Part shown: positions 1 through 8,085 of the stretch, piece after piece
Position numbering within the stretch: position 1 is the stretch's first letter
Layout of the letters: each line of letters starts with the position of its first letter
DNA from: UBA6019 sp035535055
GTDB lineage: Bacteria > Chloroflexota > Dormibacteria > Dormibacterales > Dormibacteraceae
DNA: 64,000 nt
NCBI GenBank assembly: GCA_035535055.1
Contig: DATLQT010000083.1
Location: 27,895 to 91,894 of the forward strand
Reading direction: 5' to 3'
Made by a program: the position numbers and the translations under genes
Notes under the pieces: generated by a model
What the model saw: only the letters and a program-made list of their open reading frames with translations
Databases searched by the model: none
What the model was told of the DNA's origin: nothing

Positions 1-165
1 ACCTCGCCGGAACGCGAAGGGCAGCAGGATGACCGCCGCGATCCCCGCCCGGCAGAAGACCAGGACCTCGGGCGAGATCTCGGCGACCGCCACCCGGATG
101 AAGAGGTAAGGGATCCCCCAGATGACGCACATGGCGATGAAGAGCAGCAGCCCGCGTCGAGTCAC
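1..165 (-). CDS. EamA/DMT-family transporter, 5' part only
   Basis: The first 55 codons of a leftward gene lie in the window; the rest is beyond base 1. The translation opens with a hydrophobic helix containing CVIWGIPYLFIRVA and continues into a second helix, AAVILLPFAF. A W-G-x-x-x-x-x-x-R segment in the first helix is typical of EamA (drug/metabolite transporter) proteins, which export small metabolites across the inner membrane. The start is taken as GTG at 165; an in-frame TTG two codons upstream is equally possible because no clear ribosome site is visible. The substrate cannot be inferred. Confidence 0.72.
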   Translation of the reverse strand, partial: MTRRGLLLFIAMCVIWGIPYLFIRVAVAEISPEVLVFCRAGIAAVILLPFAFRRG

Positions 166-235
166 CGGCAAACGATAGGGAAACGGCCCGGTCGCAATCG
201 CCCGTGCTTACAAACTTCTGACGGTCCCATTAACA

Positions 236-253
236 CCGGGCGCTCCCGCCCGG
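236..253. promoter_or_regulatory. GC-rich perfect hairpin upstream of the DUF1800 gene
   Basis: CCGGGCG (236-242) and CGCCCGG (247-253) form a 7-bp stem with a 4-base loop in the 102-bp divergent gap, ending 14 bases before the ATG at 268. There is no T-tract, so it may be a protein-binding site or leader hairpin rather than a terminator. Confidence 0.35.
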
Positions 254-267
254 CCAACAATTCGTCC

Positions 268-1746
268 ATGGCAGTTGGGACGGATGCGGGCCGGATCCAG
301 GCCACCCCGCGCCGAAGGGGCGCCGTGACCCGCCGCGCGGTCCTCGCCACCGCCGTCGTCGGCGGCGCTGGCGTCGCCGCGCTGAGGCTTCTCGGCCTCC
401 GCCCGCAGGCGCTGACGCAGTCGATCAGCGGCGGCACCGGCTGGGTGTCGCCGCTCGGCAACGAGAACGCCCAGGTCCTTCAGCTGCTCCGTCGGGCCAC
501 CTTTGGCGCCGGGCCGGCCGACCTGGAGCAGGCTCTCTCGGACGGCTACCAGAAGACGCTCGCCCGGTTGCTGGAAACGCCGGCCGCCAAACCGCCCGCC
601 CTGCCCGGCGCCGACGACGCGAGCCGAACCAGCCCGCTCAACCTCCGCCAGCTGCAGAAGTGGTGGCTCGATCACCTATTGAGCACGCCCACCCCGTTCG
701 CGGAGCGGATGGCCCTCTTCTGGCACGGCCACTTCACCAGCGACTTCCAAAAGGTCGGCCTCCAAGACCCCTACCTCTACTGGCAAAACCAGACCTGGCG
801 CGACAACGCGCTGGGCGATTTCCGGAGCTTCCTCTACCAGGTGACGATCGACCCCGCGATGCTGCGCTACCTGGACCTCGGGACGTCGACCGGGCAGGCC
901 CCCAACGAGAACTACGCCCGCGAGCTGATGGAACTCTTCACGATGGGCGCCGGGAACTTCACCGAGGACGACGTCCGCGCCGCCGCCAAGGGCCTGGCCG
1001 GCTGGCGCGAGCCAAACACCGCCGCCATGCTGGCGGCCCAGAGGGCCAACCCCAACGTCGGCGCGGCGGCCTCCCGGGTCCCCGCCGACACGGTCAGGAC
1101 GGGCGTCTTCGTCCCCCGCCGCGCCTACCACGGCGGCCCCACCACCTTCCTCGGCAGGACGGCCAGCTATGACACCAAGAGCATCCTCGACCAGATCTTC
1201 GCCCAGCCGGCGACGGCGCCCTTCGTCGTCCAGAGGGTGCTGGTCGACTTCGCCATGCCGAACGCTCCGGCGGCGACGGTCAAGCGGCTGGCGGCGAACT
1301 TCATAAGGTCGGGCTGGAGCATCCGCCAGCTGATGAGCGACGTCTTCACCAGCGACGAGTTCAAATCGGCATCCGCCTACCGATCCCTGGTCAAGCAGCC
1401 GGCCGAGTTCATGGCCCACGCCCTTCGGGCGGTCGACGCGGTGGCGCTGACGCCACTGGTGATCGAGAGCGCGAGCGGTATGGGCCAGGTCCTCTTCGAC
1501 CCGCCCGATGTCGGCGGCTGGCCTCTCAACGAGAGTTGGGTCTCCTCCAACACCGTCATCGAGCGCATCAATTTCGTCACCCGGCTTCTCGCCTCCGCCG
1601 GCAGCCTGCCGGCGGCGACCAGGGCGCACCTCGACCAGCTCGACGGGGTCCTGAGCCCGGCCACCGCCGCCCTCCTCAACTCGGCGACCACCGACCTCGA
1701 GCGCTGGACGATCGTACTCGCCTCGCCGGAATTCCAACTGAAGTAG
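268..1746 (+). CDS. Tat-exported DUF1800 family protein
   Basis: A 492-residue protein. The N-terminus carries arginine pairs (RRRGAV, TRRAVL) followed by a hydrophobic Ala/Val/Gly stretch, a likely twin-arginine signal. The body matches DUF1800: LLRRATFGAG near residue 75, MALFWHGHF near 150, and the NENYARELMELFTMG segment near 215. DUF1800 proteins are usually encoded beside a DUF1501 protein, as here, with 11 bp between the two genes. They are exported proteins of unknown biochemistry. This gene heads a rightward operon that also contains ApbE and a ferric-reductase-like protein. No Shine-Dalgarno is obvious at the ATG. Confidence 0.85.
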   Translation: MAVGTDAGRIQATPRRRGAVTRRAVLATAVVGGAGVAALRLLGLRPQALTQSISGGTGWVSPLGNENAQVLQLLRRATFGAGPADLEQALSDGYQKTLARLLETPAAKPPALPGADDASRTSPLNLRQLQKWWLDHLLSTPTPFAERMALFWHGHFTSDFQKVGLQDPYLYWQNQTWRDNALGDFRSFLYQVTIDPAMLRYLDLGTSTGQAPNENYARELMELFTMGAGNFTEDDVRAAAKGLAGWREPNTAAMLAAQRANPNVGAAASRVPADTVRTGVFVPRRAYHGGPTTFLGRTASYDTKSILDQIFAQPATAPFVVQRVLVDFAMPNAPAATVKRLAANFIRSGWSIRQLMSDVFTSDEFKSASAYRSLVKQPAEFMAHALRAVDAVALTPLVIESASGMGQVLFDPPDVGGWPLNESWVSSNTVIERINFVTRLLASAGSLPAATRAHLDQLDGVLSPATAALLNSATTDLERWTIVLASPEFQLK

Positions 1747-1757
1747 GTGAAATCGCG

Positions 1758-3056
1758 ATGACCACAGAGCACGGCATCAACGCCCTCAAGCGGCGCGACT
1801 TCCTCCGCGCCGGCCTCGTCTTCGGAGCTGGCGCGGCGGGCCTCGCGGCCGGCTACGCGGCGGTTCCGGACGCCTTCGCGCGCGCCGTTTACGCGGCCAA
1901 GCAGGCTGGGATCAGCAACGACAACGTCCTCGTCATGGTCCAGCTCGCGGGCGGCAACGACGGCCTTCGGACGGTCATCCCCCTGCAGGACCCGAAGCTG
2001 CACGACCTGAGGCCGAAGCTGGCCGCCCCCTCGGTCGCGGCTGCATTGCCGATCACCTCCGACTATGGCCTGAACGGCAACCTGACGGGGGTCAAAAAGC
2101 TCTTCGACCAGGGCCGCGTCGGCATCGTCCAGGGCGTCGGCTACCCGAACCCGGTCTTCTCGCACTTCGAGTCGATCCGCGTCTGGGAGACCGGGGACCC
2201 GACCCGGCGGTCGATTGACGGCTGGCTTGGCAAGCTGGCCGCCAGCCAGTACGACACCCTCGGTCACCCGCTGACCAGCTGCGCCTGTGGCGCGACCGAC
2301 GTGCCTGGCGCACTCCGTGACCTGCAGGCGACGATCACCGTGATCCAGGACCCGAAGACCTACGGGTTCAGCGGCGGTGACCCCGTCGAGGAGGCCGTCA
2401 CCGCGCTCTACCAGAACACCCCAGGCATCTATGGCGCCCTCTTCGACACCGCGCTGGCGACCGCCAAGGACACCATCGCGAGCCTCAAGACAGCCTCCAC
2501 TAAGTACACGCCGATGGCGACCTACTCCGACCAGGCGAAGCTCGTCTATTCGTCCAAGAACCAACTCGCCGCCGCCCTCCAGCTGGCCGCCGAGTTGATC
2601 GTCGCCGGCACCGGAGTGAAGCTGCTCCACGTCACCCTGGGCGGCTTCGACACCCACTACACCGAGCTCAACCGCCACGACGACCTGATGGGCTATTTCG
2701 ACCAGGCGGTCAGCGCCTTCTTCCAGGACCTCGACGCCCACGGCGTGGCCGACCGGGTGCTGCTCGCGACCTGGTCCGAGTTCGGCCGCCGGCCGATGGA
2801 GAACGCCTCCGGCGGCACCGACCACGGCGCGGCCTCGCCGGTGCTGCTGGTCGGCAGCCCGGTCAAGGGCGGCCTCTACGGCGGAGCGCCGAGCCTCGAG
2901 AGCCTCGATTCGACCGGCAACCTCAAGTACACGGTCGACTTCCGCTCCGTCTACCAAGAGATCCTGTCCTCCCACCTCGGGGCCGACGCGAAGTCGGTGC
3001 TTGGCGACGTCTTCGAGCGCGTCCCCTTCATCAAGGCCCCCGTCGGGGTCGCCTGA
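1758..3056 (+). CDS. Tat-exported DUF1501 family protein
   Basis: A 432-residue protein that starts at ATG 1758, with AGGTGA 8 bases upstream. A twin-arginine signal is clear: KRRDFLRAG followed by a hydrophobic Gly/Ala core and an AFA-type cleavage region. The body has the DUF1501 (sulfatase-like alpha/beta fold) features: VQLAGGNDGLRTVIPLQDP after the signal, GGFDTH in the C-terminal half, and SEFGRRPMENASGGTDHG with its Asp-His pair. It is the usual partner of the upstream DUF1800 gene. The open frame reaches further upstream, but that part overlaps DUF1800 and lacks the export signal. Confidence 0.87.
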   Translation: MTTEHGINALKRRDFLRAGLVFGAGAAGLAAGYAAVPDAFARAVYAAKQAGISNDNVLVMVQLAGGNDGLRTVIPLQDPKLHDLRPKLAAPSVAAALPITSDYGLNGNLTGVKKLFDQGRVGIVQGVGYPNPVFSHFESIRVWETGDPTRRSIDGWLGKLAASQYDTLGHPLTSCACGATDVPGALRDLQATITVIQDPKTYGFSGGDPVEEAVTALYQNTPGIYGALFDTALATAKDTIASLKTASTKYTPMATYSDQAKLVYSSKNQLAAALQLAAELIVAGTGVKLLHVTLGGFDTHYTELNRHDDLMGYFDQAVSAFFQDLDAHGVADRVLLATWSEFGRRPMENASGGTDHGAASPVLLVGSPVKGGLYGGAPSLESLDSTGNLKYTVDFRSVYQEILSSHLGADAKSVLGDVFERVPFIKAPVGVA

Positions 3057-3068
3057 AAGCTTCGTGCC

Positions 3069-3281
3069 ATGCCGGCCTGGTCCCTGAAGGTCATCGCCTG
3101 CCTGCTGACCGGGCTGGCGACGGTCGGTTCGGCCCTCTACGTCGGCGGCCACCTGAAGAACCCGGCGGCGCCGCTGCGACCGCCCGTGGTCGGCGCCTCC
3201 AGCGCGATCGTGCTCCACCTGGAGCCGCAGGTGCAGGTCAATCCCGGGCAGCCGCCGCTCACCTTCACCAGTGTCTCCTGA
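3069..3281 (+). CDS. small membrane-anchored protein, unknown function
   Basis: A 70-residue protein placed between DUF1501 and ApbE, 12 bp after the former; its stop codon lies inside the start region of apbE, an 11-bp overlap. An N-terminal transmembrane helix (about residues 5-27) is followed by a short, Pro/Val-rich, probably extracellular tail. It contains no Cys after the helix and no flavinylation-type motif. Its position in the operon is the only functional clue. I do not recognise the family. Confidence 0.6.
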   Translation: MPAWSLKVIACLLTGLATVGSALYVGGHLKNPAAPLRPPVVGASSAIVLHLEPQVQVNPGQPPLTFTSVS

Positions 3282-4083
3282 CGTCCTCCGCTTCGAATCG
3301 CTGGGGACCACCTGCGAGCTGTTCGGGGTCGGCATCGACCACGTGCGTCTTGCGGAGGGACGCGCCTGGATCGAGGACATGCACAGCCGGTTGACCCGGT
3401 TCGATGCCGCGAGCGAGCTCTCCCGCTTCAACGGCTCGGCCGGGGAGTGGGTGGCGGTCAGCCCCGAGCTCGAGTCGCTGCTCCGAGATGCCCTGCGCGC
3501 CCACGACCTTTCCGGTGGATTGGTCCACGCCGCGGTGCTGGGCGCGCTGATGGCGGCAGGCTACGGCCGGACCTTCGCCGCCGGCCCCACCACGGTTCTC
3601 GAAACGGTCACCCCGGGGGCTCTGCCCGCGCTGCCGCGGGTGCTGGAGGTTACCCCCGGGGCTGCCCGGCTCCGGCAGGGCTTCGGTATCGACCTGGGCG
3701 GGATCGCCAAGGGCTGGCTCGCCGACCGCCTTGCCTCCTGGCTCGGACCCAACTGTCTGGTCAACCTCGGCGGCGACCTCTACGCCCGCGGCGCCGGCCC
3801 GTCCGGTGAGGGCTGGCCGGTCGGGTTCGGCGGCACCACAGTGTTGCTCCGCGACCGGGCGGCCGCCACCAGCGGCACCCACCGTCGCGCCTGGGGCGAG
3901 GGCCTTCATCACCTGGTGGACCCGCGCACCGAGCGGCCGGCCGAGACGGACCTGGTCGAGGTGTCGGTGGTCGCCGCGACCGCCGCCGACGCCGAGGTCC
4001 ACGCCAAGACCGCGCTGCTCCTCGGCCGCGCCGCGGCGCCCTATTACCTGGGCGGGTGCTGCTCGGGCTGGAACCTCAGGTGA
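3271..4083 (+). CDS. apbE: FAD:protein FMN transferase (ApbE family)
   Basis: A 270-residue protein, somewhat shorter than many ApbE proteins because it lacks a long export signal. ApbE transfers FMN from FAD to a Thr or Ser of target proteins. Family landmarks are present in order: MHSRLTRFDAASELSRFN near the N-terminus, GIDLGGIAKGWLAD near residue 130, VNLGGDLYARG, AATSGTHRRAW, and HHLVDPRTERPA (metal and FAD site region). It starts with GTG at 3271 and is translationally coupled to both neighbours. No FMN_bind-domain or other obvious flavin acceptor is encoded next to it. Confidence 0.88.
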   Translation: MSPDVLRFESLGTTCELFGVGIDHVRLAEGRAWIEDMHSRLTRFDAASELSRFNGSAGEWVAVSPELESLLRDALRAHDLSGGLVHAAVLGALMAAGYGRTFAAGPTTVLETVTPGALPALPRVLEVTPGAARLRQGFGIDLGGIAKGWLADRLASWLGPNCLVNLGGDLYARGAGPSGEGWPVGFGGTTVLLRDRAAATSGTHRRAWGEGLHHLVDPRTERPAETDLVEVSVVAATAADAEVHAKTALLLGRAAAPYYLGGCCSGWNLR

Positions 4084-4628
4084 CCGCCGACCAGTTCTTC
4101 TGGATGCTCTCCCGGGTGAGCGGCCTCAGCGCCTACGCCGCGCTGGCGATCTCGCTCCTGAGCGGCGCGGCAATCCGCTCGGGCCTGCTGGGCGACGTCG
4201 GCAGCAACCGCGCGCTCCGGGCGACCCACGAGTTCACCGCGATCCTCTGGATACCCCTCGGCCTGCTGCACATCCTGTCCCTGCTACTGGACCCCACCGC
4301 GCGGATCGTCCCCGTCGACGTCTTCGTTCCCTTGCTCGCCGGCTACGACGCCGCCGGCCGGCTGGCGGTTGGACTGGGCACCGTCGGCTTCGACCTGATG
4401 ATCGTCGTCGCGTTCACCGGTTGGCTGCGTGGGCGGATGGACCGCCGCGCCTGGACCTGGATCCACCGGCTGGCCTACGTCGCCTTTGCGCTCAGCTTCC
4501 TCCACGCCGTCCTGGGCGGCACTGACTTCAACGAGCCGGCGGTCAGTGCGCTCACCTGGTCCACGGCGGTAGCGCTGGGTGTCGTCAGCCTCGGGCGGGC
4601 CCTGTGGGGGCGGCTGCCGGCGGGCTGA
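4080..4628 (+). CDS. ferric-reductase-like transmembrane protein
   Basis: A 182-residue protein with about five membrane helices. GTG at 4080 overlaps the apbE stop by four bases (GTGA), so this start is preferred over an in-frame GTG at 4056. Conserved His residues lie in membrane segments (RATHEF, GLLHIL, WIHRLAY, FLHAVLGG), the pattern expected for b-type heme ligation in ferric-reductase or MsrQ-like domains. Next to ApbE it probably takes part in electron transfer across the membrane. It runs into the convergent PrsW gene, with 44 bp of overlap. No FAD/NAD domain is attached. Confidence 0.75.
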   Translation: MTADQFFWMLSRVSGLSAYAALAISLLSGAAIRSGLLGDVGSNRALRATHEFTAILWIPLGLLHILSLLLDPTARIVPVDVFVPLLAGYDAAGRLAVGLGTVGFDLMIVVAFTGWLRGRMDRRAWTWIHRLAYVAFALSFLHAVLGGTDFNEPAVSALTWSTAVALGVVSLGRALWGRLPAG

Positions 4629-5973
4629 CGCGCAGCTCCAGCACCCGGCGGCGCAGCTCGTGCTCCGCCGCCAGGGGCTCGTCGATCCCCCGGCGCTCGC
4701 GTTGCCAGCGCTCGAGGGCCAGAGCGACCTGGGCCCGCTGCAGCCGGGCCAGGCGGACGTAACCGCGGGGTCCGGCAGCCAGCCGCGCCCGCAGCCGGCG
4801 GCCGGGGCTGCAAAGGATCGCCACCTCCTCGGCCAAGATCGCGCCGGAGCCGCTGGCAGCCTCGAGCGCCAGCTGCCGCTCGAGGCTCCTGCCCTCGATG
4901 CGCCGGCCCATCAGAAGGAGCACGACGACCACGGCGGTGAATGGCCCGTTCATCGCCAGCACCCGGAGGTGCACCTGGACCAGCGTGAAGGCACCGGTCC
5001 CGAGCGGGAAGAAGGTCAGCCAGGCGTCCCAGGCGAAGTGGGCGGCGATCGCGGCCAGGAACCCGGAGGTGATGGCGATCACCTGCCGCCGGCGCCCCGG
5101 CAGCTGGCGCGCGATGCCGATCCCGGCTCCGACCAGCGCCGTGTAGGAGGCGTGGCCGAAGAAGAGGTCGAGGACCTGCCGGTGATACCACTGAAAGCCC
5201 GCCGCGTAGGGCCCGAAGAGTGAATCAAGGTAGGTCATGTAGCCGATCGTCTCCATGAAGTTGAAGCCGAGGCCGACGGCCGCTCCGTAGACGATCCCGT
5301 CCACGACGTCGTTGAACTCGTCGCGCATGACGAGGTAGAGCAGCAGCAGGGCGCTCCCCTTGGCCAGCTCCTCGACCACGCCCGCGCTGAACGCGTTGGA
5401 CGCCTCGAGGCCGTGCCCAGGGACGAGCGCATTGACCGCCCAGGCCTGGAAGATCTCCTCCGCCCAGAGGACGAGGCTGGTCGCGACGACCGCCCCCCAG
5501 AGGGTCGCGACGAGGACCAGCCGCCAGGGCTCCTTCTGCTCACGGTCCAGCCGCCTCACGACCCAGAGCCCGGCCGCCGTGGTGGGCAGGCAGGCGAGCG
5601 TGGAAAGGGCCGTCGCTCCCGGACCCGCCTCTTCGGTGAAGAGGAAGACGTCCAGGAGGAGCAGCCAGAGCAGGATCGCGAGGGCGAGAAGCGTGACCGC
5701 CCACAGCTGGTGCCGCCGGCGCTCGGCCGAGTCGCGCTCCACGGCGCGGATGCCGATCCAGGTGGCGCCGGCGACCAGCGCCACCGCGGGCAGGCCGAGC
5801 AGCAGCCCGCGGCTCGGGATCCGGTCGAGGGACAGGTAGCTGAGGCTCGAGCTGCCGACCAGGGCGAGGAAGAGGAGGGCGCCGAGGACGGCCGCGACCA
5901 GGTACCGAGCCGGGCGGCGGTGCCGAGGATTGGCCGAACGGGGCTGGGGCTGGGTCGCCTGGGCCACGCTCAC
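4585..5973 (-). CDS. PrsW-family intramembrane metalloprotease
   Basis: A 462-residue multi-pass membrane protein. The four PrsW motif regions are visible: VVEELAKG (Glu-Glu), FNFMETIGY (Glu), GHASYTALVGAGIG (His) and AHFAWDAW (His), all consistent with a CAAX/PrsW-type metal site within the membrane. About eight or more helices precede a charged cytoplasmic C-terminal tail of roughly 110 residues. PrsW in Bacillus cleaves an anti-sigma factor; the substrate here is unknown. Its GTG start overlaps the stop of the upstream gene by four bases (GTGA), so the two are co-translated. Confidence 0.85.
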   Translation of the reverse strand: MSVAQATQPQPRSANPRHRRPARYLVAAVLGALLFLALVGSSSLSYLSLDRIPSRGLLLGLPAVALVAGATWIGIRAVERDSAERRRHQLWAVTLLALAILLWLLLLDVFLFTEEAGPGATALSTLACLPTTAAGLWVVRRLDREQKEPWRLVLVATLWGAVVATSLVLWAEEIFQAWAVNALVPGHGLEASNAFSAGVVEELAKGSALLLLYLVMRDEFNDVVDGIVYGAAVGLGFNFMETIGYMTYLDSLFGPYAAGFQWYHRQVLDLFFGHASYTALVGAGIGIARQLPGRRRQVIAITSGFLAAIAAHFAWDAWLTFFPLGTGAFTLVQVHLRVLAMNGPFTAVVVVLLLMGRRIEGRSLERQLALEAASGSGAILAEEVAILCSPGRRLRARLAAGPRGYVRLARLQRAQVALALERWQRERRGIDEPLAAEHELRRRVLELRVSPPAAAPTGPARG

Positions 5974-6455
5974 GTCCGTTCCACCTCAACCAGCCGCCGA
6001 GCCAGGACCTCGACCGCCTGCCCGCGCGAGAGCCGCTCGACCACGAAGAGATAGGTGCCGGGGATGTTCTCCTTGAGGCCCTGGGGTAGGGCGACGGGCA
6101 CCGCGCCGCTGCCGATGCTGCCCGCCGTCGCCGGCCCGACCTGGCCGACCACCTCGCCGAAGGAGTCGAACCAGCGCGCCGCGACGGTCGTCTGGGATGG
6201 GATGCTCGACCAGTCGACGACCGCAGCGAAGGGCTGGCCGCGACCGAACCGCTCCGCCGCCGCCCCGCTGGTGGTTCGAGTGCTCGGGTCGTACGCGTAG
6301 ACCCCGGTGATCCTGGCCGTGGTCCCGGTGGCTTGTCCGGGTGGCTCAAAGCTCAGGAACTCGACCAGCCCGGCGGCGAAGATCAGGAGGGCCATCAGGC
6401 CGACCAGCCGGATCGCCCGGTAGAGAGGATCGATCTCGTCGGGCCACCCGGTCAC
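5970..6455 (-). CDS. single-pass membrane protein co-translated with PrsW
   Basis: A 161-residue protein with a short cytoplasmic N-terminus, one transmembrane helix (about residues 15-33, LVGLMALLIFAAGLVEF), and an external domain of about 125 residues that looks like a beta-rich fold (RITGVYAYD, AVVDWSSIP, GTYLFVVERL). The family is not recognised. The four-base overlap with the protease gene suggests a physical or regulatory partner, but substrate status is only a guess. Confidence 0.6.
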   Translation of the reverse strand: MTGWPDEIDPLYRAIRLVGLMALLIFAAGLVEFLSFEPPGQATGTTARITGVYAYDPSTRTTSGAAAERFGRGQPFAAVVDWSSIPSQTTVAARWFDSFGEVVGQVGPATAGSIGSGAVPVALPQGLKENIPGTYLFVVERLSRGQAVEVLARRLVEVERT

Positions 6456-6483
6456 TGGTGGAAGCGAGTTTACGAGCCGTGGG

Positions 6484-6489
6484 TATACT
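6484..6489 (+). promoter_or_regulatory. -10 element for tRNA-Leu(CAG)
   Basis: TATACT lies 12 bases before the mature tRNA 5' end, in the short gap after the divergent membrane-protein gene. A matching -35 hexamer at the usual spacing is not evident. Confidence 0.5.
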
Positions 6490-6501
6490 TTTCGACTCGC
6501 C

Positions 6502-6587
6502 GCGGCGGTGGCGGAACGGCAGACGCGCTAGGTTCAGGACCTAGTGGGAGCAATCCCGTGGAGGTTCAAATCCTCTTCGCCGCACCA
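6502..6587 (+). tRNA. tRNA-Leu, anticodon CAG
   Basis: An 86-base tRNA including an encoded CCA. The acceptor stem GCGGCGG pairs with TCGCCGC (one G-U). The anticodon stem CTAGG/CCTAG encloses loop TTCAGGA, giving anticodon CAG. The long variable arm (TGGGA GCAA TCCCG) is as expected for a class II tRNA. The T-arm holds TTCAAAT. Its last 22 bases overlap the 3' end of the oppositely oriented MFS gene, whose stop codon falls within the T-loop. Confidence 0.97.
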
Positions 6588-8008
6588 ACGTCCTCTATCC
6601 CGGCAAGTGCTCCTGGTCGCACAAGCATCTCGGCGACAGCTCTCGGCTGGCGGGGGCCCAGCTGGCTCGAGACGATCGCCGAACCGGCGGCAATCAGGGC
6701 TGAGATCGCGAACCAGGCGTCGAAGGACGTCATGCTGTTTCTCGCGGCGCCGCTACCCAGGACCGCCACCGCGAGCGCGACGCCCACCACCGCGCCGACC
6801 TGGCGGGCGGTCTGGTTGACTGCTCCGCCGACCGCGAAGCGGTTGGCCGGGATGGCGGACACCGAGGCAGCGCTGAGGATCGGGAAGCTGATGCCGATCC
6901 CGATCCCGAGGAGGATCGCGGCCGGCAGCCACGCCGGGAGGTAGTCGGCCTCCGGCCCCACAAGCAGGCGCATCCACAGGGCCCCGGCCGCGTAGGCCAG
7001 GCCACCGGCGACTGCAAGCCATCGGAAGCCCCAGCGGTTGGCGAACCGGCCGGCGATCGGGCCCGTCAATGCGGCCATCACGGGGGTCGGCGTGATCGCC
7101 AGCGCCGCCGCGAAGAGGCCGTAGTGCCAGACGGCGGTCAGGAAGAGGATGCCCACCAGGACCTGCCCGTAGAAGCTCACCGAGAAGACGAGCGCGGCCA
7201 GGTTGGCGACAGAGAAGGTCCGGATCCGGAAAAGCGAGAGGTTGAGCAGTGGCTCGGGGTGCCGGAGGCTCCGGACCACGAAGGCAGGGAAGAGAACGGC
7301 GGCGACTGCGAAGGAAAGGATGACGCGGCGATCAAGCCAGCCCCAGTCCGGGCCCTCGACGATCCCGAGGGCGAGGCAGGCGAGGGCGAGGCACAGGATG
7401 ACCACGCCCGCCAGGTCGGGGATCCGACGCCGGTCGGCCTCCGCCGACTCGCCGAGGAACGCCCTGCCCAGCAATGCGGAGACGAGCGCGATGGGTACGT
7501 AGACGAAGAAGACCCAGCGCCACTGGGCCGCCTGCACGATCGAGGCGCCGAGCGTCGGGCCGAGTGCCGCGCCGAGCGAGGAGATGGCGCCCCAGATGGT
7601 CACCACCGTGGCGCGCTCCCGGCTCGAGAACGCGGCCAGGAGCAGCGCGAGGGAGGATGGCATGACCAGTGCGCTGCCGACTCCCTGCACGACCCGACCC
7701 GCGACCAGGTAGGGGACTGTGGGCGCCAGTCCACAGGCCAGCGAACCGGCGGCGAAGACCACAAGGCCGATCCCGAAGACCCTCCGCCGGCCCCAGCGGT
7801 CGGCGGCGCGGCCCGCCGGAATCAGGAGCGCTCCGAAGACGATGTTGTGGCTGTTCAGCACCCAGGAGAGGTCCGCCCTCGAGCTGTCCGGGAAGGAGAC
7901 GGCCAGCGCTGGGAAGGCGACGGCCATCACGAGCAGGTTCAGCGAGACGAGGAAGACCGGCAGCCCGGTGATCAGGAGCACGGCGAGGCGTCGCGGTGCG
8001 AGCACCAA
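6566..8008 (-). CDS. MFS drug/proton antiporter, DHA2 (14-TM) family
   Basis: A 480-residue protein with about 14 transmembrane helices. Landmarks are AGRAADRWGRRRVF (motif A, loop 2-3), VAGRVVQGVGSALVMPSSLALL (motif B region), and LGAALGPTLGASI followed by WRWVFFVYVP (motif C and the EmrB/QacA-type loop). Members export drugs or toxic metabolites with proton exchange. It is divergent from an HxlR regulator with inverted repeats between them, so it is probably controlled by that regulator. The final residues (AAKRI) are encoded by the complement of the tRNA-Leu 3' end. Confidence 0.9.
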   Translation of the reverse strand: MVLAPRRLAVLLITGLPVFLVSLNLLVMAVAFPALAVSFPDSSRADLSWVLNSHNIVFGALLIPAGRAADRWGRRRVFGIGLVVFAAGSLACGLAPTVPYLVAGRVVQGVGSALVMPSSLALLLAAFSSRERATVVTIWGAISSLGAALGPTLGASIVQAAQWRWVFFVYVPIALVSALLGRAFLGESAEADRRRIPDLAGVVILCLALACLALGIVEGPDWGWLDRRVILSFAVAAVLFPAFVVRSLRHPEPLLNLSLFRIRTFSVANLAALVFSVSFYGQVLVGILFLTAVWHYGLFAAALAITPTPVMAALTGPIAGRFANRWGFRWLAVAGGLAYAAGALWMRLLVGPEADYLPAWLPAAILLGIGIGISFPILSAASVSAIPANRFAVGGAVNQTARQVGAVVGVALAVAVLGSGAARNSMTSFDAWFAISALIAAGSAIVSSQLGPRQPRAVAEMLVRPGALAGIEDVGAAKRI

Positions 8009-8020
8009 CCGAGCCTAGCA

Positions 8021-8068
8021 GTGTCAGTTCTATAAAGCAACTCAATACTGACATCACGCAACTGACAC
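8021..8068. promoter_or_regulatory. candidate HxlR operator in the MFS/hxlR divergent region
   Basis: GTGTCAGTT (8021-8029) and AACTGACAC (8060-8068) are perfect 9-bp inverted copies, with a third half-site ACTGACA at 8047-8053. They fill most of the 77-bp gap between the divergent genes. This is the expected position and symmetry for autoregulation by the winged-helix HxlR dimer. Confidence 0.6.
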
Positions 8069-8085
8069 GCTAGGATGGGGGTGCG

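Noticed and set aside
676..1737. Leftward open frame over DUF1800
   Set aside because: Low-complexity Arg/Gly/Val product antisense to a gene with a clear export signal and family motifs.
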